Shown in pieces: positions 11,076-24,024 of a DNA stretch of 64,000 nucleotides. This DNA is from Portulaca oleracea (Eukaryota > Streptophyta > Magnoliopsida > Caryophyllales > Portulacaceae): positions 9,489,787 to 9,553,786 of the forward strand of contig CM055890.1 in assembly GCA_029582165.1 (NCBI GenBank). Direction: 5' to 3'. Each line of letters opens with the position of its first letter. Within the stretch, counting starts at the first letter, position 1. The translations under genes and the position numbers were made by a program. The notes beneath the pieces are model-generated. The model was not told the DNA's origin. It saw only the letters and a list, made by a program, of their open reading frames with translations, and searched no databases.

Positions 11076-11626
11076 TAATTAATAGGATAATTGGATTCTA
11101 ATAATCCATACTTTCACCAATTGGACAATGGTGGACCGTACTTTCACTTTGTATTCTGGTGGTCCAAAAAAAAATAAATAAAATTGGATTGTAGTGGTAC
11201 CAAATCCACCTCCACATTCTTCTTATTTTTTTCATTCCTACACTATATTGTTTTTGTTTTTTTCGTTCCTGCCCCTAGAAAGTTAATGAATTGTAGTTTC
11301 TAAAACATTTTTTAAATTATTTTTTTGAGACTCCGAATAATTATTATGATTTTTTAAAGATAATAAAAGTGAAAAAATCGTAAAAAATAATAAAAAAAAA
11401 TGAAAAAAAATTGGGAGAAACGCTGTAAATTCATTAAAAATCATTGTAAAGTGTTATACTAAGTTTTGAATCAAATGCAATACAAAATCTATAATTCCCT
11501 CGAAAATATCCCACTACAATCCAATTTTTTTTTTTTGGACCACCATAATACAAAGTGAAAGTAAGGTTCACCATTGTCCAATTGGTGAAAGTAGAGATTA
11601 TTAGAATCCAATTATCCTAATTAATA
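11076..11626. mobile_element. Mutator-like MITE with 9-bp duplication
   Basis: The element is 11085-11617 (533 bp). Its terminal inverted repeats are about 110 bp long (11085-11198 and 11510-11617), start GGATAATTGGATTC and differ at only a few positions. A perfect 9-bp direct repeat, TAATTAATA, flanks it at 11076-11084 and 11618-11626. Long terminal inverted repeats plus a 9-bp target duplication are the hallmark of Mutator-like elements. There is no transposase, so it is a non-autonomous derivative. Confidence 0.88.
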
Positions 11627-12352
11627 ATCACTATAATACATATATAAGATATTGGCATGATTCATGGTACCAAAAGCTACAAATATAAGCTTCATATTCC
11701 CTTTTTGACCAGGAATGTACAAAGAAAACACATAAAATAAGTTACGATATTTGAAAATGTATCTCTACCATATTCTTCCCTTTCACACTTGGACAAAATT
11801 GTTGACTCAACTACTACTGGATTTGACATTTGTTTGTTCACTTTTAATAAATTACAAGTGTGAATCGAATTTTTTAAAATTTTTAAAATTTGGATACTCC
11901 GTACTAGGATTCTTATTTTCCATATGTTGTACATGAGATAATTGGATCACATGCACGGCAAAGAAACCAGTCAAAGTCATGAATGTTATACAGCACAACT
12001 ATACAATACAAGAGGACTTCTCTTTTTTCTTCTTCATTTTATTTTTATTTGGTGGCTTTGTGGAGGTCTGAATGGTGCATGCCCAAGGGTACGTATGTAA
12101 GGCTTCTTCTTTGGTGCGGTTATTTTTAAGTTTGGATGGATAAGTTAGAATAAGTTATGATATTTTTTTGGGGAATTGTATTTTTAGAATGGATGCTATT
12201 TTGAGGAATTATGTTAGGTTTGGATAAGTTATGATAAGTTAGGAAAATTATATCAACCTATCCAAAGAACAAGGCCTAAGTACATTAAAGAGGAATGCAG
12301 GATGCCACATTACTGTCAAATTCACAAGATTTATTGTTGTTTCTTGGTAATA
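11627..12352. other. Intergenic DNA with a possible small MITE
   Basis: No gene seen. About 12106-12280 may be a small MITE: an end with TTCTTTGG and a complementary end (CCAAAGAACAAGGCC) flank repeated GGATAAGTTA-type steps. Confidence 0.35.
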
Positions 12353-12547
12353 CTCCCTTTATTCTTTAAAATTTTGTCATTTTTGACCTTTTATAGTCTT
12401 CCATATAAAATGTTAACCATTATTTTCTAACAATATATTCTCAAAAGAAAATCATAAATTATATTACCTTCTTTATTACATATACAGATAAAACCATAAA
12501 TTAACTACACAATTTCCCATACGATTAATGTTGAGTAAAGGAGGGAG
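12353..12547. mobile_element. Stowaway-like MITE
   Basis: 195 bp bounded by CTCCCTTTATTC at the left and an inverted match ending AAAGGAGGGAG at the right, with TA on both sides as target duplication. Size, ends and TA preference fit Stowaway (Tc1/mariner-derived) MITEs. Confidence 0.75.
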
Positions 12548-14308
12548 TAGCAATCACTTTAGAGGAGGTCTGTTACCTTGTTTATGAGACTCTGGACATG
12601 GAATGAAACAAAATGTAGGTAATCCGATTCTATAAAAGGCTACGTTTGTTGGCATGGTAGAGAAAGAAGTACCTCAACCAAAATAGCTCGATTAGCTGTG
12701 GTCACGGGGGAGTAGTGGGTTGCTAAGTGCTAACCCGGCACCAAAAAGCCAGGGAAATAATAAAAATTTTGTTTTGAAAAGTCCATGCCACAAATATTTA
12801 TTGAAACTTTACTAAACCCACCTTAATAAGACAATTTAATTATTGCTCCTATTGATTTTGATTATTAATTTAGTAAAATTACAGTACAAACTTTTATAAA
12901 GGGATCCTACAAATAATTTGAAATGAACACCTAAGATACATACTAAACTCTAGCAAAAGTTAACGTTATCGACTATTGATTAGAAAACAATCGATTTTGA
13001 GAGAATTTTAAATTCAATGACTAAACTACTTTTTGAATTAATGTTATTAGAATGGTAAACAGAGGACAAATTTTAACGCAAAACTAAGATTTTGGAAAAG
13101 TTCCTTGCATAAAACAAGTCTTAACAAATTTTAAATTCAATTATAAGTTACTTTTATCATTAATGTCATTAAAATTGTAAAAACATAACACAAAGGGTAA
13201 AATACTTTTTCAAAAATCCAACTTATTCGGCCAAATTGACAAAATAGTTATTATTGTCATTCAAAATATAGAATGGCAAATATTAAAGAACAAGAAAGTC
13301 AATTAAATTAATAAATAAATTGAAACGTAAGGAGTAAAATACATGAATGTATACTTTTCCATCAAAAGCATGGCATATCTTTTTTGAAAATCCAACATTG
13401 CGAACGTGGTTCAAGTTCAACCACTTCGAACTCTTATGGTGTTTAAGTGCTAACCAATTCAAGGCATTACAAGGACCTGTTGTACTAAACAAAACCACAG
13501 CTTATCCTACCATAACATAAACCCCTCCTCAATTTGGCTTTCAATGTTGGCTTTTTTTGCTGTCTTACTGTCATGTCATCAACCATTTTTAACACAAATA
13601 TTTTAAAGTTTAGGATAGTATATCCGATAAGAATTTAATAGCAATAATTATATATAATACTGTTATATCATTATATATGTTGATAAAATTACCCATCAGA
13701 ATTTTAAAGTTGAATTAAGTGATAGGTAAAGTGGAAAGGAATACCACATAATGGCAAAGGAATAATGAACATACAGTCTTTTGAAAAGAATTTGAAATGG
13801 TTGCTCTTATGATTGCCTTGAAAAGCAAATACAAATAGTAGGAATCAGAGGAGAGTGCCCTCAAATGCATGTAAAAGAAAAACAAGTAACGAGTGGTTAT
13901 TGTTACATGTAAGAGATCTAGAAACAAAGAAACAGTCGACCTCTATTCATCGAAAATTTGGTTGGTATACATGACTAGTAGTCTAGTACAAGTATTACTA
14001 TATCAGCCTGAAAGAGATATAGTCCCCTCTCAAGCCAACAAAGAGAAATGGGAGAAAAAAGAATGGATAAGCATGCATTGATGAGTACAACAATCTGCAT
14101 GTCAGAGTCCCTCTTCAGACTCAACTTGAATTTGATTTTGAATGTAGTCACCAGTTGCCAATGTTGTGAGCTCAACTGTTGAAGGGATATCAAATTGGAT
14201 AATAAGAGAATAAAACAGTAAGCATATTTATATTTGGGTCAAAGTTGCAGTGTGGAAAATGGGAGGGTATCAATTTCAGCACAGCACAGGAATAAGCTTT
14301 TTACCTTA
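12548..14308. other. Region downstream of the hydrolase gene
   Basis: AT-rich DNA between the Stowaway MITE and the stop codon of the minus-strand gene that follows. The part just below 14309 should hold the gene's 3' UTR and poly(A) site, which I cannot place precisely. Small open stretches here have no recognisable domains. Confidence 0.45.
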
Positions 14309-17300
14309 TCAAAGATTTATGGGAACTCTTAGGCCATCATGTGCTAGCTGAACTGGAATGCCTTCCCTGATATATATATCAAGTTGAAACAATCAGAAGT
14401 CTGATATGTAAGGGATAATATCAAATGCCTGCACCCTTGCTAAAGCAAGACCCACGCTACACTAGCAGCAGTTGCTTCTGTAAACTCATCAAGACGTCAG
14501 TGCAAACCGGTTGATACTCTGGAATCTAGTCCTGAGGCTATTTTTGACACCTCAAATAACAAATAAGCAAACCCAAGTACCAAAGAAACATGAAGGAGAA
14601 AAGGTAGAGAGATTTCTAATTTTTCAAAGGACTTGGCAGAAACATACACTAACATCCACCAAAAGTAAAAGGAAAGATACGTTGTTATCTTGTTGGCTTT
14701 GGTTCCTGGGCCAAGTGCTTGGGTTTCCTCACCCCCTCCTTACCCCTGTCTTGTAGAGTTTGCTGATGGTCACCCTTAAAAAAGGACCTAGTGGACTGGT
14801 CCACTTCATAACAAAGTATTGGTTAAAAACATTGAATGTTTTGAAGCAATTAGTGTTTCTGTATACAATTTGTTGCCTTAGTCATGGTAAAGGTTTGGCA
14901 TCCATAAATATACAATCCTACCAGCACTCAAGTAGGCACAGTGATGCATTATTTCATACCATACAGAAAGGGTAATGGTTGATACCTTTTTGACCAATCA
15001 GCAAGAAATTCATTATCCTTGTGGTGATCAAATTCATGGGTCATCCCAATCAATAGAGCACGCTTTGGGCAAATTCTTTTCACTGCATCAAGAGTCTTTG
15101 GAAACAACAACGATTGCTGTCAGATTGAATACAAATACGCACAAAACCCAGATAAAGTATAAATAACGCACTGAATCATATAGTTTACCTGAGGGAAGCA
15201 AAAGTGGGTATTATGAGACCCATTCTGCAAACAAAAAATATAAAAAAGGATAAACAATCAGTAAGATCCTTAGTGATAAGCAAACTGCAAAATTACTGCT
15301 CACAACCTTGATTATGAAAACTATTTTCATTTATCTTTCCAAAATTGCCCTAGGAATTGCGTGGCAACTGCAGCTCGTTTGTATCATTTTGTACCACTTT
15401 ACATTTATTTTTTAAATTCCCCTTCCAGATCCAGTGTTTAGGTATTGAACGTCAAATAAACTTGATCAAAAATTGTTGGCGAAAGAACTTGGGTCGATGT
15501 TGTTCTACATACATGGATCTTCCCCCAAAGGATTCAAAAATCCCTAAAGACAAATAAATGTGCATACCCATTCTGTCTTATTTCAAGATGAAATCCACCA
15601 AGAGCCTTGTGCCCTAGTGTCATGGGATTGAAAATTTCACCTTCTTCTCATGGCTCCAATCCTGGTTGCCACAATTTGTATGGTGGATATTGTGGTACTC
15701 CTGGGGGCTCCTTGTGGGCCTACTTTCAAAGCTAAGTCTCCATAGGGCCTAGTTTGGTGCTTGTCTTGCCCCCTTCCCCGCCCATTAGCCCACATGATTT
15801 ACACCCTTTAGCTAACCGCCAGTAGGCGGGCCACTTGCCATTGTATAAAAAAAAAAAAAAAAATTAAAGTGAAATTCCCTGATCTAGAAAAAAATGGGAG
15901 ATTAGACTTAGGTGGTTTGATCATGTATTGAGTAAAGGAGTAGCTCCCCAGTTCGAGAGAATTTTAAATACACACTTATTCTACAGAAATCAGCACAGCT
16001 GGACGCACAACAGTGATTAAAAGAAAAATGTAGAGGAAACCGGGTCTTTCTGACCTTGTATAGTGTGTCTAAGATGAGAAGGTCCAGCTGCCCACCACCA
16101 GCCTTTGAAATAACTGCCATACAAGCATAAAATTGATTGAAGAAACACAGAAAACATGAAACTTAGGCCTAAATGAAAACCCAAACCTGTTAACACATTC
16201 TTCCAAAAAGGCACTAGGAACTTATTAGTGGACCATTGAGAATACAAGGGATGAAACTAAACATGCATATGATAGGCTAGGTGACTTACCTATGGGTCAA
16301 AAAATCTATTTAAATAACCATAAAAATAGACCAATCAAATTTTTGACCGAAGTTTTTATCGCATCAATTTGAGTCGTCTTAGGTTCTCTTCATGCTAAGG
16401 TCTGTTACTGGTCAGTGCCATAAATTTATCCTACAAAGTACACAAATAGCACAGGCCTGGAAAAGACAGGTTCAGGCAAAGTTTGCGCAGTAACCAATGA
16501 CGTCCATTTAATATATCTTATGTGCTGCAATCAACAATAGGTTCCAAAGATAATTGAGGGTTATCTTCTCATTATTTGCTAAAGAAATCCGAGATGCAAC
16601 CCATTTAATACATCTTATGTTCTGCAATCAACAATCAGGGTTGCTTCTCAGTTTACCAAAGCTCCTTTCAAGACAATTAGCCTCCCTTATAGTGACAGTG
16701 TTCACGCGCTTTCCTGGCTGGATGTGCTGATCTATCTTGGTCATCAGGTCAATTCCGAATTTTCTTACTCCAAATATTCTCCATAGTATCAAACCATCTT
16801 ATTTATCATAAAAGCATACTAAGAAGCTGAAATGCATGCGACAACATGGCAACCAATCATCAGCATTTCCCAGTTAGTTTTGTAATTTCTTTTTTATAAG
16901 ATCCATTTTATGTAAGATTCATTTATGGGCCAGAGGGTGCATATTAGGATAGAAATTTGACTGAGTTTCATTTGATGATACATAATCGACAGGCAGATAG
17001 CTTTCCTTGATGCCCCCCTCCCTCCCCCACGCAACAGGAAGCCAATATTATAGAAGCTGCAGCCCTCTCTTCCCTTCACTGTTACAAAAGCCAAGTGCTT
17101 ATTGTCCCGTTTAACAAGCAGGACTCCTCACAAAAGCAAGCTAAAGAAATATGCATAAGTTAAGAGAGTAGTCATTTACTACTATGAGATTTAATTTGAA
17201 AAGCAGCAATGTCAGTGGTCAAAACGCATAGATGTAGTCTAACAGGAGGAATTAATGATGCTCTTCAGAATTCAAATGTTGTCCAAATTGCTGCCCAATG

Positions 17301-20028
17301 CCTTCGGACAGATCCAAGGCAGAAGAATGTCATCTGGCTGGTCATGTGTATTAAGGAGGTAGCCATATTTTCTACTGGATTTAGGATCAACACCAACACC
17401 CCGCCCCCAAAAATGAAAAAAAAAAAACTTCTAGAAAGGGAAAAAAGAAAGCAAAAGAAATGGGTGATGGGCCAGGGTGGGCAATTGCCAGTGAAACAAG
17501 TGTTAAGAGACTTACCAGACTCAGTCTCAGGAAGAAAACGTGAGATATCAGATATGTAAGCTACTTTGCTTTTTTCACCAAAAGCAAAACCTAGCGCCAC
17601 ATAGTCTTCACCATGCATCACCTGCACAATTGTAGCATAACTATCGCAATCAAGATATATCACACAGAAAGGATATAAGGGATGTCGACAAGAAGTTGGA
17701 AATATAAAATAAAAATCAAGTAAGTTACTGGTAAAGGCAAAAATTGCAGGCCTGATGCAATAAATGGTTTCTCATGATTGCCTTCAATTATCCTCCAATC
17801 TAGCTGGGCTACTCGTCGTATCTCTTGGCCCTCTTTAAGTTTTTTCTGGACGAGATAAGGAAATTTCACTGCAATACTGTCAGGGAACAGTAAACAATGA
17901 GGACCAACACAACCAGATGAGTAAGAAAAAGAAATTGCTAGAATCTATGCATGACATAAGATAGAGCTTTTTGCACTAGTGTGATCAGTAAAACAAGGGT
18001 ATCTCATTAAGTTGACTAACAATATGGAAGCTATGCCATTAGTAAGAAACATTTTTCATTGCCAAGGTGACAATGACAAACAACCGAATATGAAATCAAG
18101 TTTTGGAGGAAAAAATATCATGTACTAATACCAAAAAATTGAAACTAAAAGTGGCACAATAATTAAATGCATCAGATGTGTTTGATAGAACATTTGTTTC
18201 TGTTTCTCATATGAAGGAAATAGAAAAATCACATTGAGAGCAAAGTAGCAAAGTGTAAACTGTGAACACGTGGGCCAGCATCCTCCAGAGAAAATAAACC
18301 AAACATATAAGCATCAGATAAATCCCCCTTAGCACAAGTACTTTATAGAAATTCATTGAAGTTCTGAAAGAACTGAAGCAGGAAGCATCCATAAAACAAG
18401 ATAAGATCCCAAGGGCCAGACCCTGTGAGTGAATGGGTCCCTAAAGGTGACAGATATATATTCTGCTAACTCTTATAAAAAGCTTAACGTAGGACCAAAG
18501 ATAAAGACAAAAAGGTACTTGAGAAAGCATCTTACCTGCTCATGGAATCTTCGGTGAGGTAAATCGGAGTTGGACTGATATCATTTATAGCGCTGAAGGG
18601 CTGCACAGCACGTATGTCATCCAGACCAAGGACAGCATCAGCATGCTCATGCGTCAAAATTATCTGCATTTCGTCCAGCAGGAGATGCTTAAAATTTAGT
18701 TTTCCAAAATTGTAAATCATGCCTATGGAAGACAATTCTAACATATTGACTGATAGCACCAAAGACTGGTGCTCAAAATCAGAAAAATAGAAGTCAACTC
18801 AAAGCCCCCATTTATATGTACTGCATACAAATATAATACAGCTCCTTGTAGTTTTGCATCCACAAGATGAAAGCATACTTAAGCTTTGCATGGTAAGCAA
18901 TGAAATATATAAGAACAAAAGCAGAATGGCAAATCTTAGGATAGCAAATGCTTTAGAAACTGCCAATTATCAGCAAAAGAGTATATTTGAATTTAGCATC
19001 CCTTTTATCAGCCCATCATATTATAGTTGTGTAATTTCATGTTATGGGCTGGAAAATCCAGATTTGGGCAACCTTACCTGGTGGAAATACATATCAATAT
19101 ATTTAGGATGGACAAAGTTGATGTTGTAATCCTAAAAAGGATGAGCAAACTCTTATTTGGTCTCCCCTAACCTCTCTTCTGCACTCTGAGAGAGTGAGAA
19201 TACATTTGTGTTCAATTACTAATATTAATCCTGATAACGATGAGCAAAGCTGATGTTGTAAAATCCCAATCCATACTGAATTTGATGGTGTAGCACTTTG
19301 GCTTCAACATCTTTAATATTCTAATGCTAACTGCTAAGTTTACTTTTGACAGCTTTTTTTCTAATAATTAATCAAAAGATTATGTTACAATAGGAAAGCA
19401 TTCTATAGCTTTTCACAACTTCTGCTAACCGACAGTGATTGAAAGTAATGATTAAAACTAAACTTGAACTTCACAAATGTTGAAGCGCAGAATATTTCCA
19501 TAATAATGGACTACCAATTAACAATTGGCCTAAATCCGAAATATCATTGATGGTACTTTTGGGAAAGTCCAACACATCGGAAAACCCATAAAGTTCACAT
19601 AAGCTACGTATTGCCCGAACAACAGATAAATTCTAGAACTATTTAGCTGCTCTACACTACCTCTCAACATTTACCAATTTCTTCTGATTCAGAAAGATTT
19701 ATTCTTCAATTTTGTTAATTTCCACTATATCCTGCTCCTGCATTTTGCACCAGTGACCACATCAATAACGCCCTAAGTCAGTTGAAAAGATCGAGCAACA
19801 CTATCATTAACCCCTTCCAAGTATAGGGCCCAACAGAAAGCAACTCCCATCAATGCAATTGTGAGGATGAGAACATTTGGCAACCCACCCTCTTTACATT
19901 CCATATGCAAAGTAATGCCTTGGTTTTGTTTGGTATCCTCTACATGGGGATTTTACAGAAAATGTTAGAAGACAAACCATGACTGTTAAAACAAGTATAG
20001 CGGGTAGTCTGCCACCCTGAGGAACCCC

Positions 20029-20106
<78 letters not shown>

Positions 20107-23100
20107 CAAATTGCAACTACAATGACACCATTGATTCACTAATCCACCTGACAACAAAGTTCTTCAACAAGTTTCCCTTCACTCTAATAGCTTCTTTTGA
20201 GAAAAATGAAAGGCTTGAAACTCACAGAGTCAACCCGTGGAATTTTATGGAAGGTGAACCAGCGGAGTACTTGCTCGCGGAATGTCTTGCCAACATCAAT
20301 CAATATATAATTGTGCTCACCATTGCTATCGCAATAGTCAATAAGAAGGGATGTATTGCACCTGGACATCACAAGATCAAACAACACAATTCAGCAAGAC
20401 TTCTTGTAAGATAAAAATTCCAGTAAAACAAGCTATAGTTCCACTTGGAAAATAGCTACACTCACCACAAGGAGTGAAGCAAAGTGAATAAATAAATAAA
20501 GTAACAGTAACCCATGGCCAGAGGGAGTTAATTTGCACATGACGTGTAAATCCTTTAGGTTATGTTTTAAGATTATTGACTTCTCTATCATTTTCAGTTC
20601 CAAAGTGAGTGAAAAACAGGAAGGGCAGCTTTGGCGCAATGGTTGAGTTGTTGCCATGTGATTGTGAGGTCACGGGTGCGAGTCCTAGAAGCAGCCTCTT
20701 GCAAAAGTGCAAGGTAAGGTTTGCCTACATTACAACTTTGTGGTGAGACCCTTCCCCGAGGCACTTGCGGGGATGCGTGCTTTGTTCTTAGGTCCGCCAG
20801 AATCAGTCTCTTCATGCACTCTCGTACATGAAGGGAAGGCTGCCTACATCTGGATCCTCTCAAACTCCGCGTTAGCAGGATTATACTGGCTGCCTACATC
20901 TGGACCCCTCAGACCCTGCGTTAGCGGGACTATACTGGAGTTTATTGTTGTTTTTGTTGTAAAAGGACTAAGTGAGTGAAAATAGGGAAAGTTAAGTCTG
21001 CGAATTTTAATAAGCCGGAGAAACTGCTTTGGAAAACACAAGAAGGTGAAGATTGCCACGTATGCACAGTCTAATTAGTAGATAGAAAATACCAAAGAAA
21101 TGTGAATGCAATGTCCAATTTATAGCTCTGTTTGGCAAACAACTTTTGGTTATTAGCTGTTTGCGTTATTGTTTACTATTGCCTGTTTAGAATGGCTGTT
21201 TGAAAAAGTTGTGTTTGCTTAAAGTTAGCTGTTTCTGAAAAAGTATTTGCTGAAATTCCATTTATAACCCCTTTATAAATAATACTTTTAGGATGACATG
21301 TGTAAATTTAGACAATTTTTGGACTAAAGGGTCTTTTCACAATAAGCCATTTTCAATAGGCCGCTCTAACCAGCCTATTGAAAATTGGTAATTGGGACCA
21401 AACAACCAACAAAATAGGTTGTTTATCAAACACTCAAACAACCTATTTGATACCCTAATAAGCCATTTGCAATAGCCTGTTGAATAGGTTGTTTACCAAA
21501 CAGGGCCTATATATTCCTATAGAGAAAAAGAATTCACAGCTAAGACATTAAACTTTTTTTAGTTATCAAAAGATATATTGAAAGGAAACCAAATGGATGT
21601 TGCCCATACACAAAAGAGGCAAATAGAAAAAACACTACGCCCTCAAACTCCCAACTAAGTTAATAAACTTAACGACTTTAAACTTATCTTTCATTGTGGA
21701 TGCAGTCCTAATGGTAGTAGCACATATGTATATACCGTAAAACAATGTGTTGTAGATCCTTGTCCATAATGAAAGTATCCCAATGCCCCATCCATTCCTC
21801 CCAGTGCTTTCCTTCCCTCGGTCAAGGACAAAGCACAAGACTAGATACATGGTGGATCAGCATATTCCATAATTTATTGGTAACAAGGTAATATACAAGC
21901 TTGTCTATACATTGAGCTCACTCATAATGACATATTATCCAATAGAAGGATCCAAGCCCACACAGTCCTCAAAATTCTCAGAGACAGCTGTTGCCTCCTT
22001 ACTTCTCATGATGTAGATGACACTAAACCGTATAAAATATAACATAAATAGACATGTTATAATCATTTTTGGGGAATGCTTTAGATTCTACCTACAATGA
22101 ACTCAGCAATGCTCTTAAAATCTAACTGCTACCTCCTTGCCAATCATCTATCAAGCCTCCTTGATATGTAGCCAAAACATTTTCACTTACCAAACTTGTC
22201 CATCTGTCCCAAATGCCCTAGCCCATCATATATTAACCCTAAAATTCTCAACTGCTTTACATGTTGTATGCTTCACATAGACTGCAACAGGAAGCATTTT
22301 GCTTCTCGTTAAACACTTTCCGTCTAGCCCACAATATTTGCTTCCTCACACTCTAAGCATCCATATGGACTCCTGTAGTTTAACCATAAAACAATCCAAA
22401 CTCTAAATGACCCAGAAGATGAAAAGGGTGAACTCAGTCAGAAGGGACCACACATGATCCAGCTAACAGTCCATCAAAACTAAAACAATCAAACACAAGA
22501 CTCAAGAAGAATATGAGCCTCTTTTCAAACATAAGGGCACTCAGCAGTCAGATCATTATCCCCAAAGCTTGTTACACAACTGTATCATATGCCCTATAGT
22601 GATATAACAAATGTTATAACATACATTACCAAGGAGCCAAGAATCAGAAACAAGTCACAAAAGGAACTAGATAAATAGAACAGCAAGAATATTCCATTGA
22701 AATCATCACATATATGCTCTCTATAAGATACCATCGGCATAATGCCCATTTCATTTTCTTTCTAATATCAAATTCACTTTCCTACTCAACATCATCCCCA
22801 TTGCAATTCCATTAGTGTCTCACATATTAATTTCATGTGAACTATTTATTTTAATTAAATTTGTTTAAGATTAAGAATGAAGGCGGGCCTTAATCAAGAC
22901 TAATTCCAACCATAGTGCCCTAATATGATGCCTTTCCTCCACCATACCCAACTTCAGGCTTCAAAATAAACAAATCGACACCTCCAATGGAGACCCCAAA
23001 ACAAGCATTTGCTGCAGTAGTAATATATAATTCTCCTGCGATTTGTTGATCTATCTCAGACCTAATCCTACAGCAATTGATGAAATTCTCCACAAAGCAT

Positions 23101-23392
23101 CTCGCAAGTAGAATTCTGCATTACACTGGATTTGACAGATAGATCATAATAACTAACTGAGAAAAGCAGGAGTGCAGCTGTAGAGAACACAATCCAGAAT
23201 GCAATTTTGGAATGAATACCTGTAATTAGGGTTTAGGTGAGGGAGGAGGGACAAGGATTGAGAACAAACAGGGCAAGGGGGATCGGAAGGCTGAATGAGG
23301 CACATAGCATTGGGGACTGCACTGGAACACCCTGTCCCCAAGAATATCAATCTCGATTGCCCCTCATTTTCTACCACGCTACCATTCTCCAT
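14309..23392 (-). CDS. Metallo-beta-lactamase-fold hydrolase, nine exons
   Basis: The only confident host gene. Exons on the minus strand: 23392-23220, 20361-20226, 18663-18536, 17876-17729, 17621-17516, 16113-16055, 15224-15189, 15095-14986 and 14366-14309. They join in consistent phase to 954 nt, or 317 residues plus a TGA stop. All introns I placed are GT-AG. The protein looks like the plant relatives of PhnP-type hydrolases (Arabidopsis At1g30300-like). An N-terminal LGTGCSSAVP strand-turn (about residues 18-27) is followed by a CPVC pair (40-43). The metal-binding THEHAD motif (H108, H110, D112) has alanine where many family members have a second histidine. H198 (MHGED), D220 (YISD) and H282 (MTHEFDHH) fit the remaining ligands. 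The substrate is unknown; phosphodiester or similar hydrolysis is inferred from the family. Exon 7 is a 36-nt microexon. Introns 1 and 2 are the longest and hold a SINE, a MITE and a CA repeat. The start ATG at 23392 opens the conserved N-terminus. Confidence 0.93.
15189..15224 (-). other. 36-nt microexon 7 of the hydrolase gene
   Basis: Bounded by a TTTGCAG acceptor and a GTAAAC donor on the minus strand, it encodes exactly twelve residues (NGSHNTHFCFPQ) in phase 0. These bridge the LDTLYK end of exon 6 and the TLDAVKR start of exon 8, as in plant relatives. Ab initio gene finders often miss exons this short. Confidence 0.88.
20037..20103. repeat. CA microsatellite joined to poly(A)
   Basis: About 16 CA units run directly into more than 30 A residues within intron 2 of the minus-strand gene. 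Read on the gene strand it is a long T tract followed by GT repeats. Confidence 0.9.
20603..20982 (+). mobile_element. Au-like tRNA-derived SINE in intron 1
   Basis: The element body is about 20622-20969. The 5' part is tRNA-like: GGCGCAATGGTTGAG (box A region) and GGTGCGAGTCCT (box B region, 20673-20684) form an internal Pol III promoter. The CAGCCTCTTGC and GACCCTTCCCCG segments that follow are typical of the widespread plant Au SINE family. It ends in a TTG-rich tail (TTTATTGTTGTTTTTGTTGT). A direct repeat AAGTGAGTGAAAA at 20603-20615 and 20970-20982 is a perfect target duplication. The 3' part contains an internal tandem duplication of about 49 bp (from 20840) starting CTGCCTACATCTGGA. 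It lies antisense in intron 1 of the hydrolase gene. Confidence 0.9.
21125..21506. mobile_element. MITE with CTGTTTGGYAAACAAC termini, intron 1
   Basis: The left end GCTCTGTTTGGCAAACAAC and the reverse complement of the right end (CCCTGTTTGGTAAACAAC) form inverted repeats. Inside lie several AATAGGTTGTTT and AATAAGCCATTT steps in both orientations. There is no coding capacity. The type resembles hAT-derived MITEs common in plant introns. Confidence 0.7.
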
Positions 23393-23736
23393 CTTCGCCG
23401 ATCACACGAACAAACAAACAAAGAAATAAAGAGGAAAAAGGAGGGAAAATTGGGGATTCTGGACAGCCTTGGTGTGTGTGTGTATCATGTATGTATCAGG
23501 TTTTCAGCTATTTTTAATTAGGCTTCATGTTCAAGGGCGGTGGTTCATGTTTAGCTTTCAAGTTAATTTTTGTACAAGTTCTTCTTTGTCAAAAAAAAAA
23601 AAAAAAAGAAGTTAATATTCGACGTTTGATTCCCAAAAAAATATATTATACCTATCCATAAATATTTGTCTTCTTATCTAATGAAATTAGGGATTGAAAC
23701 TTTTCGTCCCAATTCTAAATATACATTGATTTTCTT
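23393..23736. other. 5' flank and promoter region of the hydrolase gene
   Basis: Upstream of the ATG at 23392 on the minus strand. The first tens of bases probably include the 5' UTR, but I see no clear TATA box at a definite distance. A poly(A) run lies at about 23590-23606. Confidence 0.4.
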
Positions 23737-24017
23737 AGGCTTCATTCTTGTATATGGTAGTTGCAATATGGTAATGGTGCGGTATGGTAGAATTTGAAAA
23801 AGTGTAATAAGTTGTAGTAAGAGTTGTGGTAAGTGTGGTAGTGTAGTAGGTGAAGAGAAAAAATATAAAAAGTAGAGGAAAAAAAGTAAAGAGAGAGAAA
23901 AGTAAAGAGATATACTAGTAAATGATTGTGATGTGGTATGGTCAAATATAGTAGAAATTAAAAAGTACGGTGCGATGTATTACCACACTACAACCTACCG
24001 CATAAAAAATGGAGCCT
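23737..24017. mobile_element. MITE of the TACCGCA family, copy 3
   Basis: Starts AGGCTTCATTCTTG and ends with the inverted CCTACCGCATAAAAAATGGAGCCT. The body is rich in GTGGTA and GTAGTA steps, the reverse-complement composition of the copies at 7527 and 9148. It lies about 350 bp upstream of the hydrolase start codon. Confidence 0.6.
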
Positions 24018-24024
24018 TAAATTA

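Noticed and set aside
17209..17559. A 116-codon plus-strand open frame.
   Set aside because: It is antisense to exon 5 and intron sequence of the hydrolase gene, and the minus-strand reading has the conserved domain.
19894..20157. A minus-strand open frame with poly-F and CVCV repeats.
   Set aside because: It is a translation of the poly(A)/CA microsatellite within intron 2.
20637..20710. A possible tRNA gene with A and B box-like sequences.
   Set aside because: The cloverleaf is degenerate and followed by Au-like SINE sequence, a TTG tail and a target duplication, so it is a SINE head, not a tRNA.
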